From: Pseudomonadota bacterium
GTDB lineage: Bacteria > Pseudomonadota > Gammaproteobacteria > Xanthomonadales > Xanthomonadaceae
NCBI GenBank assembly: GCA_019348095.1
Contig: JAHWKC010000082.1
Coordinates: 1-8,860 of the forward strand
Direction: 5' to 3'
DNA: 8,860 bases
Under the pieces are notes generated by a model. It was not told the origin of the DNA and did not search any database. It saw only the letters and a program-made list of their open reading frames with translations. The translations under genes were made by a program, and so were the position numbers. Of the stretch, positions 1 to 7,492 are shown one piece after another; position 1 is the stretch's first letter, and each line of letters opens with the position of its first letter.

Positions 1-854
<854 letters not shown>

Positions 855-858
<4 letters not shown>

Positions 859-2198
859 ACGGCTTCGCGATGAAAGCGCTCGCCGCGGCGACGCTGGCCC
901 TGCTCGGCTTCGGCGCCAGCGCCCAGGGCATGCCCTTGAGCAGCGCGCCTTCGAGCAGCGTGCTGATCCGCAACGCCACCGTGCACACCGCCGGGGCGCA
1001 GGGCACCTTGCAGAACGCCGACGTGCTGATCAGTGACGGCGTCGTGCGGCAGGTCGGCAGCGGCCTGGTCGCGCCGGCCGGCGCGCAGGTGGTCGATGCA
1101 CAGAACCGGCCGCTGACCCCGACCCTGTTCGGCGGCATCACCGAGATCGGGCTGGAGGAAATTTCCGGCGAGCGCAGCACGGTCGATGTGACCTTGGCGC
1201 TTGGCGCGGAGACCAAGCAGATGACGGTGCGCCCGGAGTTCGACGTGACCCTGGCCTACAACCCGGCATCCACGCTGGTGCCGGTGACCCGGATCGAGGG
1301 CATCGGCTGGACCGTGCTTGGTGCGGGCACCGGCAGCGGCGGCTCGATCATCGGCGGCCAGGGCGGCGTGGTGCGGCTGGACGGCAGCCTGGACCCGGTG
1401 GGCGAACGCGTTTTGTTCGTCGACCTGGGCGGGCGCGCGGCCGGCCTCAGCGGCAACTCGCGCGCGGCGCAGTGGATGATCCTGGACCAGCTGATCGACG
1501 AGGTCCGCGGCCGCATCGGCGCCGACGCCAATGCCGCGCTGCTCACCCCCGCCGGGCGCCGCACGCTGGCCCGCTACCTCGACGACGGCGGCCGGGTGAT
1601 GGTGGGCGTGCATCGCGCGTCCGACATCCGCCAGCTGCTGCGCTGGGCCGAGCGCCACGACGTGCGCATCGCGATCGCCGGCGGCGCCGAGGCGTGGAAG
1701 GTGGCATCCGAACTGGCGGCAGCCGACGTGCCGGTGTTCGTCGACCCGCTCGGCAACCTGCCGGGCGACTTCGACCAGATCGGCGCGACCATGGAAAACG
1801 CGGCGCGGCTCGATGCAGCGGGCGTCGAGGTGAGTTTCAGCCAAAGTGGCGATGCCTCGCACAACGCCCGCAAGGTCCGCCAGCTGGCCGGCAACGCGGT
1901 TGCCGCAGGCCTGCCGTGGGCCGCCGGCCTGGCCGGGCTGACCACGGTGCCGGCCGAAGCGCTGGGCGTCGGCGACCGGCTCGGCCGCATCGCGCCGGGG
2001 CTGCGCGCCGACCTGGTGCTGTGGAGCGGCGACCCGCTGGAGGTCAACAGCGTCGCCACCCAGGTGTGGATGAACGGCCAGCCGATCCAGATGCGCAGCC
2101 GCCAGACCGAACTGCGCGACCGCTACCTGCGCCCGCGGGTGCCGGCCGAGAACGGTGGGCTGCCGCTGGCCTATCCGGCGGTCGATGCTCGGAAATAG
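855..2198 (+). CDS. Secreted amidohydrolase paralogue lacking the metal site
   Basis: Predicted 447-residue exported protein. The start is ATG 855, 6 bp after a strong GGAGG (844-848) and overlapping the previous stop as ATGA. Residues 1-23 form a Sec signal peptide ending in ASA before Gln24. Residues 36-90 match the N-terminal amidohydrolase sandwich, and 371-413 match its C-terminal return (RLGRIAPGLRADLVLWSGDP). The usual PGxIDxHxH after the first strand reads TPTLFGGITEIGLEE (88-102), with no HxH. Compared with the upstream gene, HIH has become GVH (251-253), the HH pair has become GG, and HSD is replaced by a region around SQSGD (329-333). The fold appears conserved but the binuclear metal site is almost gone. 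Coupling to an apparently competent partner suggests a structural or regulatory subunit of a heteromeric periplasmic hydrolase; that is inference. A catalytically altered enzyme remains possible. Confidence 0.85.
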
Positions 2199-2238
2199 GG
2201 AGAGTGGCGCCGGCTCGCCGGCGCCGATCTTCGGACCC

Positions 2239-2314
2239 GTAGGAGCGGCTTCAGCCGCGATCCGGAAGCGGCGCGGCTGACCGGCGGTACGATCGCGGCT
2301 GAAGCCGCTCCTAC
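2239..2314. repeat. REP doublet 1 (inverted GTAG-headed REPs)
   Basis: Two 23-bp copies in inverted orientation, at 2239-2261 (forward) and 2292-2314 (reverse), flank 30 bp. Each begins GTAGGAGCGGCTTCAGCCGC and continues GAT. Each has a small internal GCGGCT/AGCCGC stem, and the pair can fold into one long hairpin. This is the GTAG-headed bacterial REP family, described as SMAG in Stenotrophomonas and mobilised in trans by RAYT transposases. It lies between co-directional genes and ends 12 bp before ATG 2327. Confidence 0.92.
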
Positions 2315-2318
2315 GAGG
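2315..2318 (+). promoter_or_regulatory. Shine-Dalgarno GAGG deciding among three ATGs
   Basis: GAGG directly abuts the outer end of REP doublet 1. Three consecutive ATG codons follow at 2321, 2324 and 2327. Spacing is 2, 5 and 8 bp respectively, so 2327 is the best-placed start and 2324 is possible. Confidence 0.6.
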
Positions 2319-2326
2319 CGATGATG

Positions 2327-2944
2327 ATGCGTTGGTACTTCGATTTGCTCTCGCCGTTCTCCTACCTGCAGTGGCAGAAGCTCAAGGCACTTCGCGACGG
2401 GCATACCATCACCGCGGTGCCGATCATGTTCGCCGCGGTGCTCGATGCACACGGGCAGAAAGGCCCGGCCGAGATCCCCGGCAAGCGCGAGTTCACCTAT
2501 CGCCACGTGCTGTGGCAGGCGCGCCAGGAAGGCGTGACGCTGCGTTTTCCGCCGGCCCATCCGTTCAATCCGTTGCCGGCGCTGCGTGCGTGCATCGCCG
2601 CGGGCAGCACCGCGCAGGCGGTCGATGCGATCTTCGCGTGGATCTGGTCCGAGGGCCGCGCCGCCGACACCGCCGAAGCGCTCGCGCCGTTGCTGGACAC
2701 GCTCGGCATCGAAGCGGCCGCGCTGTCGGCCGATGCCACCAAGGCCGCGCTGCGCGCCAACACCGAGGCCGCGATTGCGGCCGGGGTCTACGGCGTGCCG
2801 AGCCTGGCGATCGGCGAACAGCTGTTCTGGGGCAATGACGCGCACGAGTTCGCGATGGCTGCGCTCGAGGACCCGAACCTGCTGGCCGAAGGCGAAATGC
2901 GTCGAGTGGCGACGCTTCCGGTCGGCATCCAGCGCCGCGGCTGA
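2327..2944 (+). CDS. DsbA-family / 2-hydroxychromene-2-carboxylate isomerase-like protein
   Basis: A 205-residue cytoplasmic protein with no signal peptide, of the thioredoxin-fold DsbA/kappa-class GST group that includes glutathione-dependent HCCA isomerase. The N-terminus has the hallmark YFDLLSPFSYLQ (4-15), where Ser9 sits where the DsbA CxxC would be and corresponds to the catalytic Ser of HCCA isomerases. HPFNPLPALR (78-87) matches the family's substrate-side helix. GVYGVPS (153-159) carries the thioredoxin-fold cis-Pro, followed by FWGND (167-171) near the C-terminus. The length is typical for the family. The start is chosen by spacing to GAGG at 2315-2318; starts at 2321 or 2324 would add one or two Met. 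In naphthalene degraders the enzyme isomerises a chromene carboxylate. No other aromatic-catabolism gene is visible here, so the true substrate is probably different. It may read through from the amidohydrolase pair across the REP hairpin. Confidence 0.85.
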   Translation: MRWYFDLLSPFSYLQWQKLKALRDGHTITAVPIMFAAVLDAHGQKGPAEIPGKREFTYRHVLWQARQEGVTLRFPPAHPFNPLPALRACIAAGSTAQAVDAIFAWIWSEGRAADTAEALAPLLDTLGIEAAALSADATKAALRANTEAAIAAGVYGVPSLAIGEQLFWGNDAHEFAMAALEDPNLLAEGEMRRVATLPVGIQRRG

Positions 2945-3087
2945 CTCCCAAGCGGCGAGCTGCCGGAGATGCGCGCCCTGCCGGCTACCAGAGGCTGCAG
3001 GCGGCCTGCGCCAGCCGGACCGGCTTGGTCAACGTCGACAGGGGCGCGCTGGTGCCTCGGAGACGGTCAGGTTCGACCCGTAGACGC
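2945..3087. other. Gene-free stretch, possibly an eroded coding remnant
   Basis: No convincing gene is seen here. On the minus strand, one frame ends at a TAG (complement of 2985-2987) with the protein-like tail LSTLTKPVRLAQAACSLW. A second frame just upstream reads YGSNLTVSEAPARP. Together they could be the frameshifted C-terminal end of a lost gene, but composition bias alone could also produce this. No recognisable terminator follows the isomerase stop. Confidence 0.25.
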
Positions 3088-3125
3088 GTAGGGCGGGTTT
3101 AAACCCGCCCTTCTGGGCTTCCTAC
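3088..3125. repeat. Second GTAG/CTAC-bounded palindromic element
   Basis: This 38-bp element starts GTAGG and ends CCTAC. It contains a perfect 20-bp palindrome, GGGCGGGTTTAAACCCGCCC, at 3091-3110. Core and loop differ from the other REPs in the window, but the ends are the same, so it looks like a second REP-like family. It would form a strong hairpin in RNA downstream of the isomerase gene and may help end or protect that transcript. Confidence 0.7.
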
Positions 3126-3129
3126 GGCC

Positions 3130-3203
3130 GTAGGAGCGGCTTCAGCCGCGATCGGAAATTGCACGGATCGACGATTCCGGATCGCGGCTGAAGCCGCTCC
3201 TAC
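3130..3203. repeat. REP doublet 2
   Basis: Inverted 23-bp REPs lie at 3130-3152 (forward) and 3181-3203 (reverse) with a 28-bp spacer. The pairing extends inward through CGGAA and TTCCG with one unpaired base, making a stem longer than the REP itself. Its left head faces the preceding palindromic element across a 14-bp perfect palindrome (3121-3134). Confidence 0.92.
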
Positions 3204-3341
3204 AACAGGGCGGCATACACCACCGCAATCGGGCGGCTCGCACGACTTGCGACTGCGGTCGCGCGCTACGGGACTTCCGGCCTACGAGCGACGCCGCCGC
3301 AGGCGTTAGGCTGCAAGGTTCATCCGCACGTGTGCCCACCG
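3204..3341. other. Leader region of the beta-propeller amidohydrolase gene
   Basis: There is no gene here. It holds a small hairpin (GCGAC/GTCGC at 3249-3262), a CTAC-containing stretch at 3266-3284, and the probable promoter element at 3306-3313. No good Shine-Dalgarno precedes ATG 3342; AAGG at 3315-3318 is too distant. Confidence 0.4.
3284..3313 (+). promoter_or_regulatory. Putative promoter for the beta-propeller amidohydrolase
   Basis: TTAGGCTG at 3306-3313 contains TAGGCT, a plausible sigma-70 -10 box (consensus TATAAT, with T, A and the final T kept). It lies 28 bp before ATG 3342. ACGAG occurs 17 bp upstream of it. The same two words recur at matching spacing before the gene at 7010. 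No good TTGACA-like -35 is seen. Confidence 0.35.
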
Positions 3342-6300
3342 ATGACCCTCAACCGCCGCCTGCTCACCCTTGCGCTGACCAGCGCCCTTTCCACCTTGAT
3401 CGCCGCGCCGGCCTTCGCGCAGGACCAGCCCCCGCCTCAGCCGCCGCCGCAGCCGGTGCCGCAGGACCGCGATACCAGCGAACCCGACGACAAGGTCCAA
3501 CTGGAGCAGGACGCGCTCGACCCGGTCGGCAGCGACCCGGCCGAGGCGCCGTTGCAGACCGCCAAGGGCCAGCGCCAGCCGGGCGAGGCCGACGAGGATG
3601 AACCCGAGTGGGACGTCACCGCCGCGCACGGCCCGACCAAGACGGTGCGTTTCGACACCGACGAAGGCACCTGGATCGACGTGGACGTCTCGCCCGATGG
3701 CAGCGAGATCGCGTTCTCGCTGCTGGGCGACCTCTACCGCCTGCCGATCGCCGGCGGCAGCGCGCGGCGCATCACCAGCGGCCCGGCCTGGGACGTGCAG
3801 CCGCGGTTCTCGCCGGACGGCGATGAGCTTGCCTTCACCTCCGACCGTGGCGGCGGCAACAATCTGTGGACGGTCGATCTCGACGGCAGCGATCCGGTGC
3901 AGGTCACCAAGGAAGACTTCCGCCTGCTCAACAACCCGGCGTGGACGCCGGACGGCCGCTTCATCATCGGCCGCAAGCATTTCACCAGCGAGCGCTCGCT
4001 CGGCGCCGGCGAGTTGTGGCTGTACCACGCCAGCGGCCAGGGCGCCGACGTCGGTAGCGGCCTGCAGCTGGTCGAGAAGAAGAACGACCAGCAGGACCTC
4101 GGCGAGCCGGCGGTATCCCCCGATGGCCGCTACGTCTACTACTCCGAGGACGTCAGCGGCGGCGAGACCTTCCAGTACAACAAGAACCCGCACGACGTGA
4201 TCTACGCGATCAAGCGGCTGGACCGCGAAACCGGCGAGACCGACACGCTGGTCGCCACGCCCGGCGGCGCGGTGCGGCCGCAGCCTTCGCCGGACGGCAA
4301 GTCGCTGGCCTTCGTCAAGCGCGTGCGCGAGAAATCGGTGCTGCACGTGCTGGACCTGGCCAGCGGCGCGGTGCGGCCGGTGTGGGACGGGCTCTCGCAC
4401 GACCAGCAGGAGGCCTGGGCGATCTTCGGGCCGTACACCGGGTTCGACTGGACGCCCGATTCCGAATCAGTGGTGCTGTGGGCGCAGGGCAAGCTGTGGC
4501 GCGTCGACATCGCCAGCGGCGAGGCCAGCAACATCCCGTTCCAGGCCGCGGTCGAGCAGACCGTGACCGCGCCGCTGCGTTTCGAGCAGACCATCGAGGA
4601 AGGCGACTTCACCCCCAGATTGATCCGCGACGTGGCGACCAGCAGCGATGGCGACACCCTGGTGTTCCATGCGCTGGGCAAGTTGTGGCGCAAGACGCTG
4701 CCCGGCGGCACGCCGCAGCGCCTGACCGGTAACGACAACCTGTACGAATACCAGCCGAGCTTCAGCAGCGACGGTCGCAAGCTGCTCTACACCACCTGGT
4801 CGGACGAGGCGCTGAGCGCGATCTACGTGCGAAGTGCAAACGGGCGCGGCACCGGCAAGCGTCTGACCGATGAGAAAGGCTTCTACTACGGGCCGAAGTT
4901 CTCGCCCGACGGCAGCCGCATCGTCTACTCCAAGACCGGCGGCGGCGGGCTGACCGGCAGCCTGTGGTCGGGCGAGCGCGGAATCTACGTGATGCCGGCC
5001 GACGGCGGCGAGGCGGTGCGCGTGGCCGACAGCGGCGAGGCGCCGCAGTTCAACGCCGACGGCAGCCGCGTGTACTACCTCACCGGCGGCGGCCTGGAGA
5101 AGAAGCTGATGTCGGTCGGCCTGAACGGCGAGGACCCGCGCGAGGTCTTCGACCTCAAGTACGTCGATACCGTCAGCATCAGCCCGGACGGCAAGTGGGT
5201 CGCGTTCACCGAGCTGTTCAACGCCTACGTCGCGCCGCTGATGACCACCGGCCAGGTCGTGGAGCTCGGCAAGGACAGCAAGGCAATGCCGGTAACCCGC
5301 GTCAGCCAGGACGTCGGCAGCTACCTGCACTGGGGCGCGGACTCCAAGTCACTGCACTGGATGGTCGGCAACCGCTACCACTCGCGCGATCTCAACCAGG
5401 CGTTCGCGTTCCTGCCCGGCGCGCCGGCCAAGCTGCCCGAGCCGGGCAGTGACACCGGCATCGCGGTCGGGCTGACCGTCACGGTCGATCAGCCTGACGA
5501 ACTGGTCGCGTTCACCAACGCGCGCATCGTGACCATGCGCGATGCCGAGAGCACCCAGGAGGTGATCGAGGGCGGCACGATCGTCCTGCGCGGCGACGTG
5601 ATCGAGGCGGTCGGCCCGTCGGCGTCGGTCAGCGTGCCGTCGGGCGCGCGCACCATCGATGCGAGCGGCAAGACCATCGTGCCGGGCTACATCGACGTGC
5701 ACGCGCATGCCGCGCACTTCGGCCAGGGAGTGGTCCCGCAGCAGAACTGGGCGTACTACGCCAACCTGGCGTTCGGCGTCACCACGATGCACGACCCCTC
5801 GGCGACCACCGAGTTCGTGTTCTCCGAAGCCGAGCTGCTCAAGGCCGGCAGGATGGTCGGCCCGCGCGTGTTCTCCACCGGCACGATCCTCTACGGCGCC
5901 GACGGCGACTTCAAGGCCGAGGTCGACTCGCTCGAGGATGCGCGCAGCCACCTGCGCCGGATGAAGGCCAACGGTGCATTCTCGGTCAAGAGCTACAACC
6001 AGCCGCGCCGCGACCAGCGCCAGCAGATCAACACCGCCGCGCGCGAGCTCGGCATGCTGGTGGTCGAGGAAGGCGGCAGCACCTTCCACCACAACATGAC
6101 GATGATCCTGGACGGCGCCACCGGCATCGAGCACAACATCCCGGTCGCGCCGCTGTACAAGGACGTGGTCGAGCTGTGGTCGCAGACCGACGTGCGCAAC
6201 ACGCCGACGCTGGTGGTCAGCTACGGCGGGCTGTCGGGCGAGTACTGGTGGTATGCGCGCGACAACGTCTGGGAGGACGAGAAGCTCAACCGCTTCTTCC

Positions 6301-6836
6301 CGCGCGAGACGCTGGACGCCCGCTCGATCCGCCGCGAGGTCGCGCCGGACTGGGACTACTGGCACATCGAGGTGGCCAAGGCGACCAAGCAGCTGCGCGA
6401 TGCCGGGGTCGGGATCCAGGTCGGCGGCCACGGCCAGCTGCAGGGACTGAGCCCGAACTGGGAAACCTGGATGCTGGTGCAGGGTGGCTTCAGCGAGTTC
6501 GAGGCGCTGCGTGCGGCGACCTTCGACGGCGCCGACTACCTCGGCCTCGGATCGCAGCTGGGCTCGCTGGAAGTCGGCAAGCAGGCCGACCTGGTGGTGC
6601 TCAATTCCAATCCGCTGGAGAACATCCGCAGCACGATTGATACCCGCTACGTGATGGTCGATGGCCGGCTGTTCGACGTGGAGGCCGACATGGCCGAGAT
6701 CGGCAACCAGGAGGCGCCGGCGCCGGAGTTCTACTGGCAGCGCCACCGCGCCGGCCAGACCTTTGGCCTTCAGTTCGGGCCGACCGCGGTCTGCCACTGT
6801 CCGAAAGGCCACGGCGGCCACGTTCATCTGGACTGA
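3342..6836 (+). CDS. Exported TolB-like beta-propeller / amidohydrolase fusion protein
   Basis: 1164 residues from ATG 3342. An in-frame GTG at 3330 would only add MCPP before the signal peptide. Residues 1-26 are a Sec signal peptide (RR, hydrophobic core, AFA before Gln27). Residues 27-95 are a Pro-rich then acidic linker. From about 105 to 680, WD40/PD40 TolB-type repeats are marked by SPDG or variants near 117, 157, 202, 259, 316, 434, 475, 521 and 614. Residues 720-1115 form an imidazolonepropionase-like amidohydrolase: HAH (787-789) after PGYIDV, a candidate bridging Lys883 (VKSYN), HH (916-917), EH (930-931), and GGHGQ (1028-1032) where many relatives have Asp. LGSLEVGKQADLVVLNSNP (1073-1091) closes the sandwich. 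The tail at 1151-1164 carries two Cys and four His. It is probably a periplasmic peptide- or amide-cleaving enzyme with the propeller as substrate filter; substrate unknown. Monocistronic by context. Confidence 0.9.
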   Translation: MTLNRRLLTLALTSALSTLIAAPAFAQDQPPPQPPPQPVPQDRDTSEPDDKVQLEQDALDPVGSDPAEAPLQTAKGQRQPGEADEDEPEWDVTAAHGPTKTVRFDTDEGTWIDVDVSPDGSEIAFSLLGDLYRLPIAGGSARRITSGPAWDVQPRFSPDGDELAFTSDRGGGNNLWTVDLDGSDPVQVTKEDFRLLNNPAWTPDGRFIIGRKHFTSERSLGAGELWLYHASGQGADVGSGLQLVEKKNDQQDLGEPAVSPDGRYVYYSEDVSGGETFQYNKNPHDVIYAIKRLDRETGETDTLVATPGGAVRPQPSPDGKSLAFVKRVREKSVLHVLDLASGAVRPVWDGLSHDQQEAWAIFGPYTGFDWTPDSESVVLWAQGKLWRVDIASGEASNIPFQAAVEQTVTAPLRFEQTIEEGDFTPRLIRDVATSSDGDTLVFHALGKLWRKTLPGGTPQRLTGNDNLYEYQPSFSSDGRKLLYTTWSDEALSAIYVRSANGRGTGKRLTDEKGFYYGPKFSPDGSRIVYSKTGGGGLTGSLWSGERGIYVMPADGGEAVRVADSGEAPQFNADGSRVYYLTGGGLEKKLMSVGLNGEDPREVFDLKYVDTVSISPDGKWVAFTELFNAYVAPLMTTGQVVELGKDSKAMPVTRVSQDVGSYLHWGADSKSLHWMVGNRYHSRDLNQAFAFLPGAPAKLPEPGSDTGIAVGLTVTVDQPDELVAFTNARIVTMRDAESTQEVIEGGTIVLRGDVIEAVGPSASVSVPSGARTIDASGKTIVPGYIDVHAHAAHFGQGVVPQQNWAYYANLAFGVTTMHDPSATTEFVFSEAELLKAGRMVGPRVFSTGTILYGADGDFKAEVDSLEDARSHLRRMKANGAFSVKSYNQPRRDQRQQINTAARELGMLVVEEGGSTFHHNMTMILDGATGIEHNIPVAPLYKDVVELWSQTDVRNTPTLVVSYGGLSGEYWWYARDNVWEDEKLNRFFPRETLDARSIRREVAPDWDYWHIEVAKATKQLRDAGVGIQVGGHGQLQGLSPNWETWMLVQGGFSEFEALRAATFDGADYLGLGSQLGSLEVGKQADLVVLNSNPLENIRSTIDTRYVMVDGRLFDVEADMAEIGNQEAPAPEFYWQRHRAGQTFGLQFGPTAVCHCPKGHGGHVHLD

Positions 6837-6840
6837 GGCA

Positions 6841-6885
6841 GGCAAAGGACGGACGCAGCCGCCGCGGCGCTGCGTCCGCTTTGCC
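6841..6885. terminator. Nested hairpin, probable terminator
   Basis: Starting 4 bp after the stop at 6836, an outer stem GGCAAAG/CTTTGCC (6841-6847, 6879-6885) encloses an inner 9-bp GC-rich stem GGACGCAGC/GCTGCGTCC (6851-6859, 6869-6877). The strong inner stem followed by TTT fits an intrinsic terminator, though the T-tract is very short. It may instead work as a stability hairpin. Confidence 0.6.
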
Positions 6886-6951
6886 CGCCATGGATTGCGG
6901 CCACATAGTTCGATGCAGGATTGCCCCGACCATCGAGGGTGCCCGCGCTTC

Positions 6952-6982
6952 ACGAGTACCGCATACCGCCCCGCTTAGGCTG
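6952..6982 (+). promoter_or_regulatory. Putative promoter for the gene at 7010
   Basis: TTAGGCTG at 6975-6982 lies 27 bp before ATG 7010, with ACGAG (6952-6956) 18 bp upstream of it. Both words and the geometry match the region before ATG 3342. TAGGCT could serve as a -10 box. The terminator-like hairpin just upstream makes an independent promoter here likely. Confidence 0.35.
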
Positions 6983-7009
6983 AGCCATCTTTCGACGAGA
7001 CGCTGACCC

Positions 7010-7381
7010 ATGGCCACCCGCTATTACATCCGGCTGCCCGACGGTGCCCGCGCGCGCGGCGCCGACCCGTCGCTGTCGTTCCGCGCCCAGAGCGGGCCGG
7101 GCTTCGCCGAGGAGCTGCAGGACGCCTTGCGCAGCGATGCGTTGTTCGAGCGCTGGCGCATGAAACAGGACGAGCCCGACGAGGTCGACCCCGCATTGGG
7201 TGCCACCGATCCGGCCGCCACCGTGCACGGCGAGCAGGACGACCTGCACATCGACCTGATCGTGACCAGCGCCATCCCCGGCAACATCCTCAAGCAGCGC
7301 CTGCGCCTGCTGGCCGGCAGCGGCTGGGAACTGCGCGACGTGACCTCCAGCGAAGTGGCGCAGCCGCCATACGTGCCGTAG
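7010..7381 (+). CDS. Conserved-looking small protein of unknown function
   Basis: A 123-residue protein I do not recognise. It has no signal peptide, membrane segment or Cys. The N-terminus MATRYYIRLPDG reads like a beta strand followed by a turn. Residues 28-50 are a probable amphipathic helix (GPGFAEELQDALRSDALFERWR). Residues 51-76 are acidic and probably flexible (DEPDEVDP...). Residues 77-112 return to strand/helix character (DDLHIDLIVTSAI, then a basic helix ILKQRLRLLAG and SGWELRDVT). The alternation suggests a small alpha/beta domain, perhaps a partner-binding protein. The start is supported by a modest GAGA (6997-7000) 9 bp upstream, a promoter-like motif and GC-rich third positions. 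A REP doublet separates it by 111 bp from the next gene, with which it may be co-transcribed. Confidence 0.8.
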   Translation: MATRYYIRLPDGARARGADPSLSFRAQSGPGFAEELQDALRSDALFERWRMKQDEPDEVDPALGATDPAATVHGEQDDLHIDLIVTSAIPGNILKQRLRLLAGSGWELRDVTSSEVAQPPYVP

Positions 7382-7391
7382 CCAGGCACCC

Positions 7392-7468
7392 GTAGGAGCG
7401 GCTTCAGCCGCGATCGAAAACCATCGGCGGTGCATCGATCGCCCGATCGCGGCTGAAGCCGCTCCTAC
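7392..7468. repeat. REP doublet 3
   Basis: Inverted REPs at 7392-7414 (forward) and 7446-7468 (reverse) with a 31-bp spacer, each matching the doublets near 2239 and 3130 over 23 bp. The element begins 10 bp after the preceding stop and ends 24 bp before the next start, filling almost the whole intergenic space. Confidence 0.92.
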
Positions 7469-7492
7469 AATGGTCGTTTTTGAGGCGACCCC

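Noticed and set aside
3249..3262. Small GCGAC/GTCGC hairpin as a terminator or operator
   Set aside because: It has only a 5-bp stem, no T-tract and no second copy; such hairpins are common by chance at this GC content.
3142..3339. Open frame on the minus strand, 65 codons, containing SGFSRD
   Set aside because: SGFSRD is a translation of the REP sequence, often mis-annotated as protein. The frame crosses REP doublet 2 and the promoter region and has no ribosome binding site.
3306..4400. 364-codon antisense open frame
   Set aside because: Fully opposite the well-supported propeller gene and its leader, with no recognisable domain or SD.
5349..6953. 534-codon open frame antisense to the propeller amidohydrolase
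   Set aside because: High-GC antisense shadow. The plus-strand frame has a signal peptide, propeller motifs and metal ligands; the antisense frame shows none and is rich in Arg, His and Ala.
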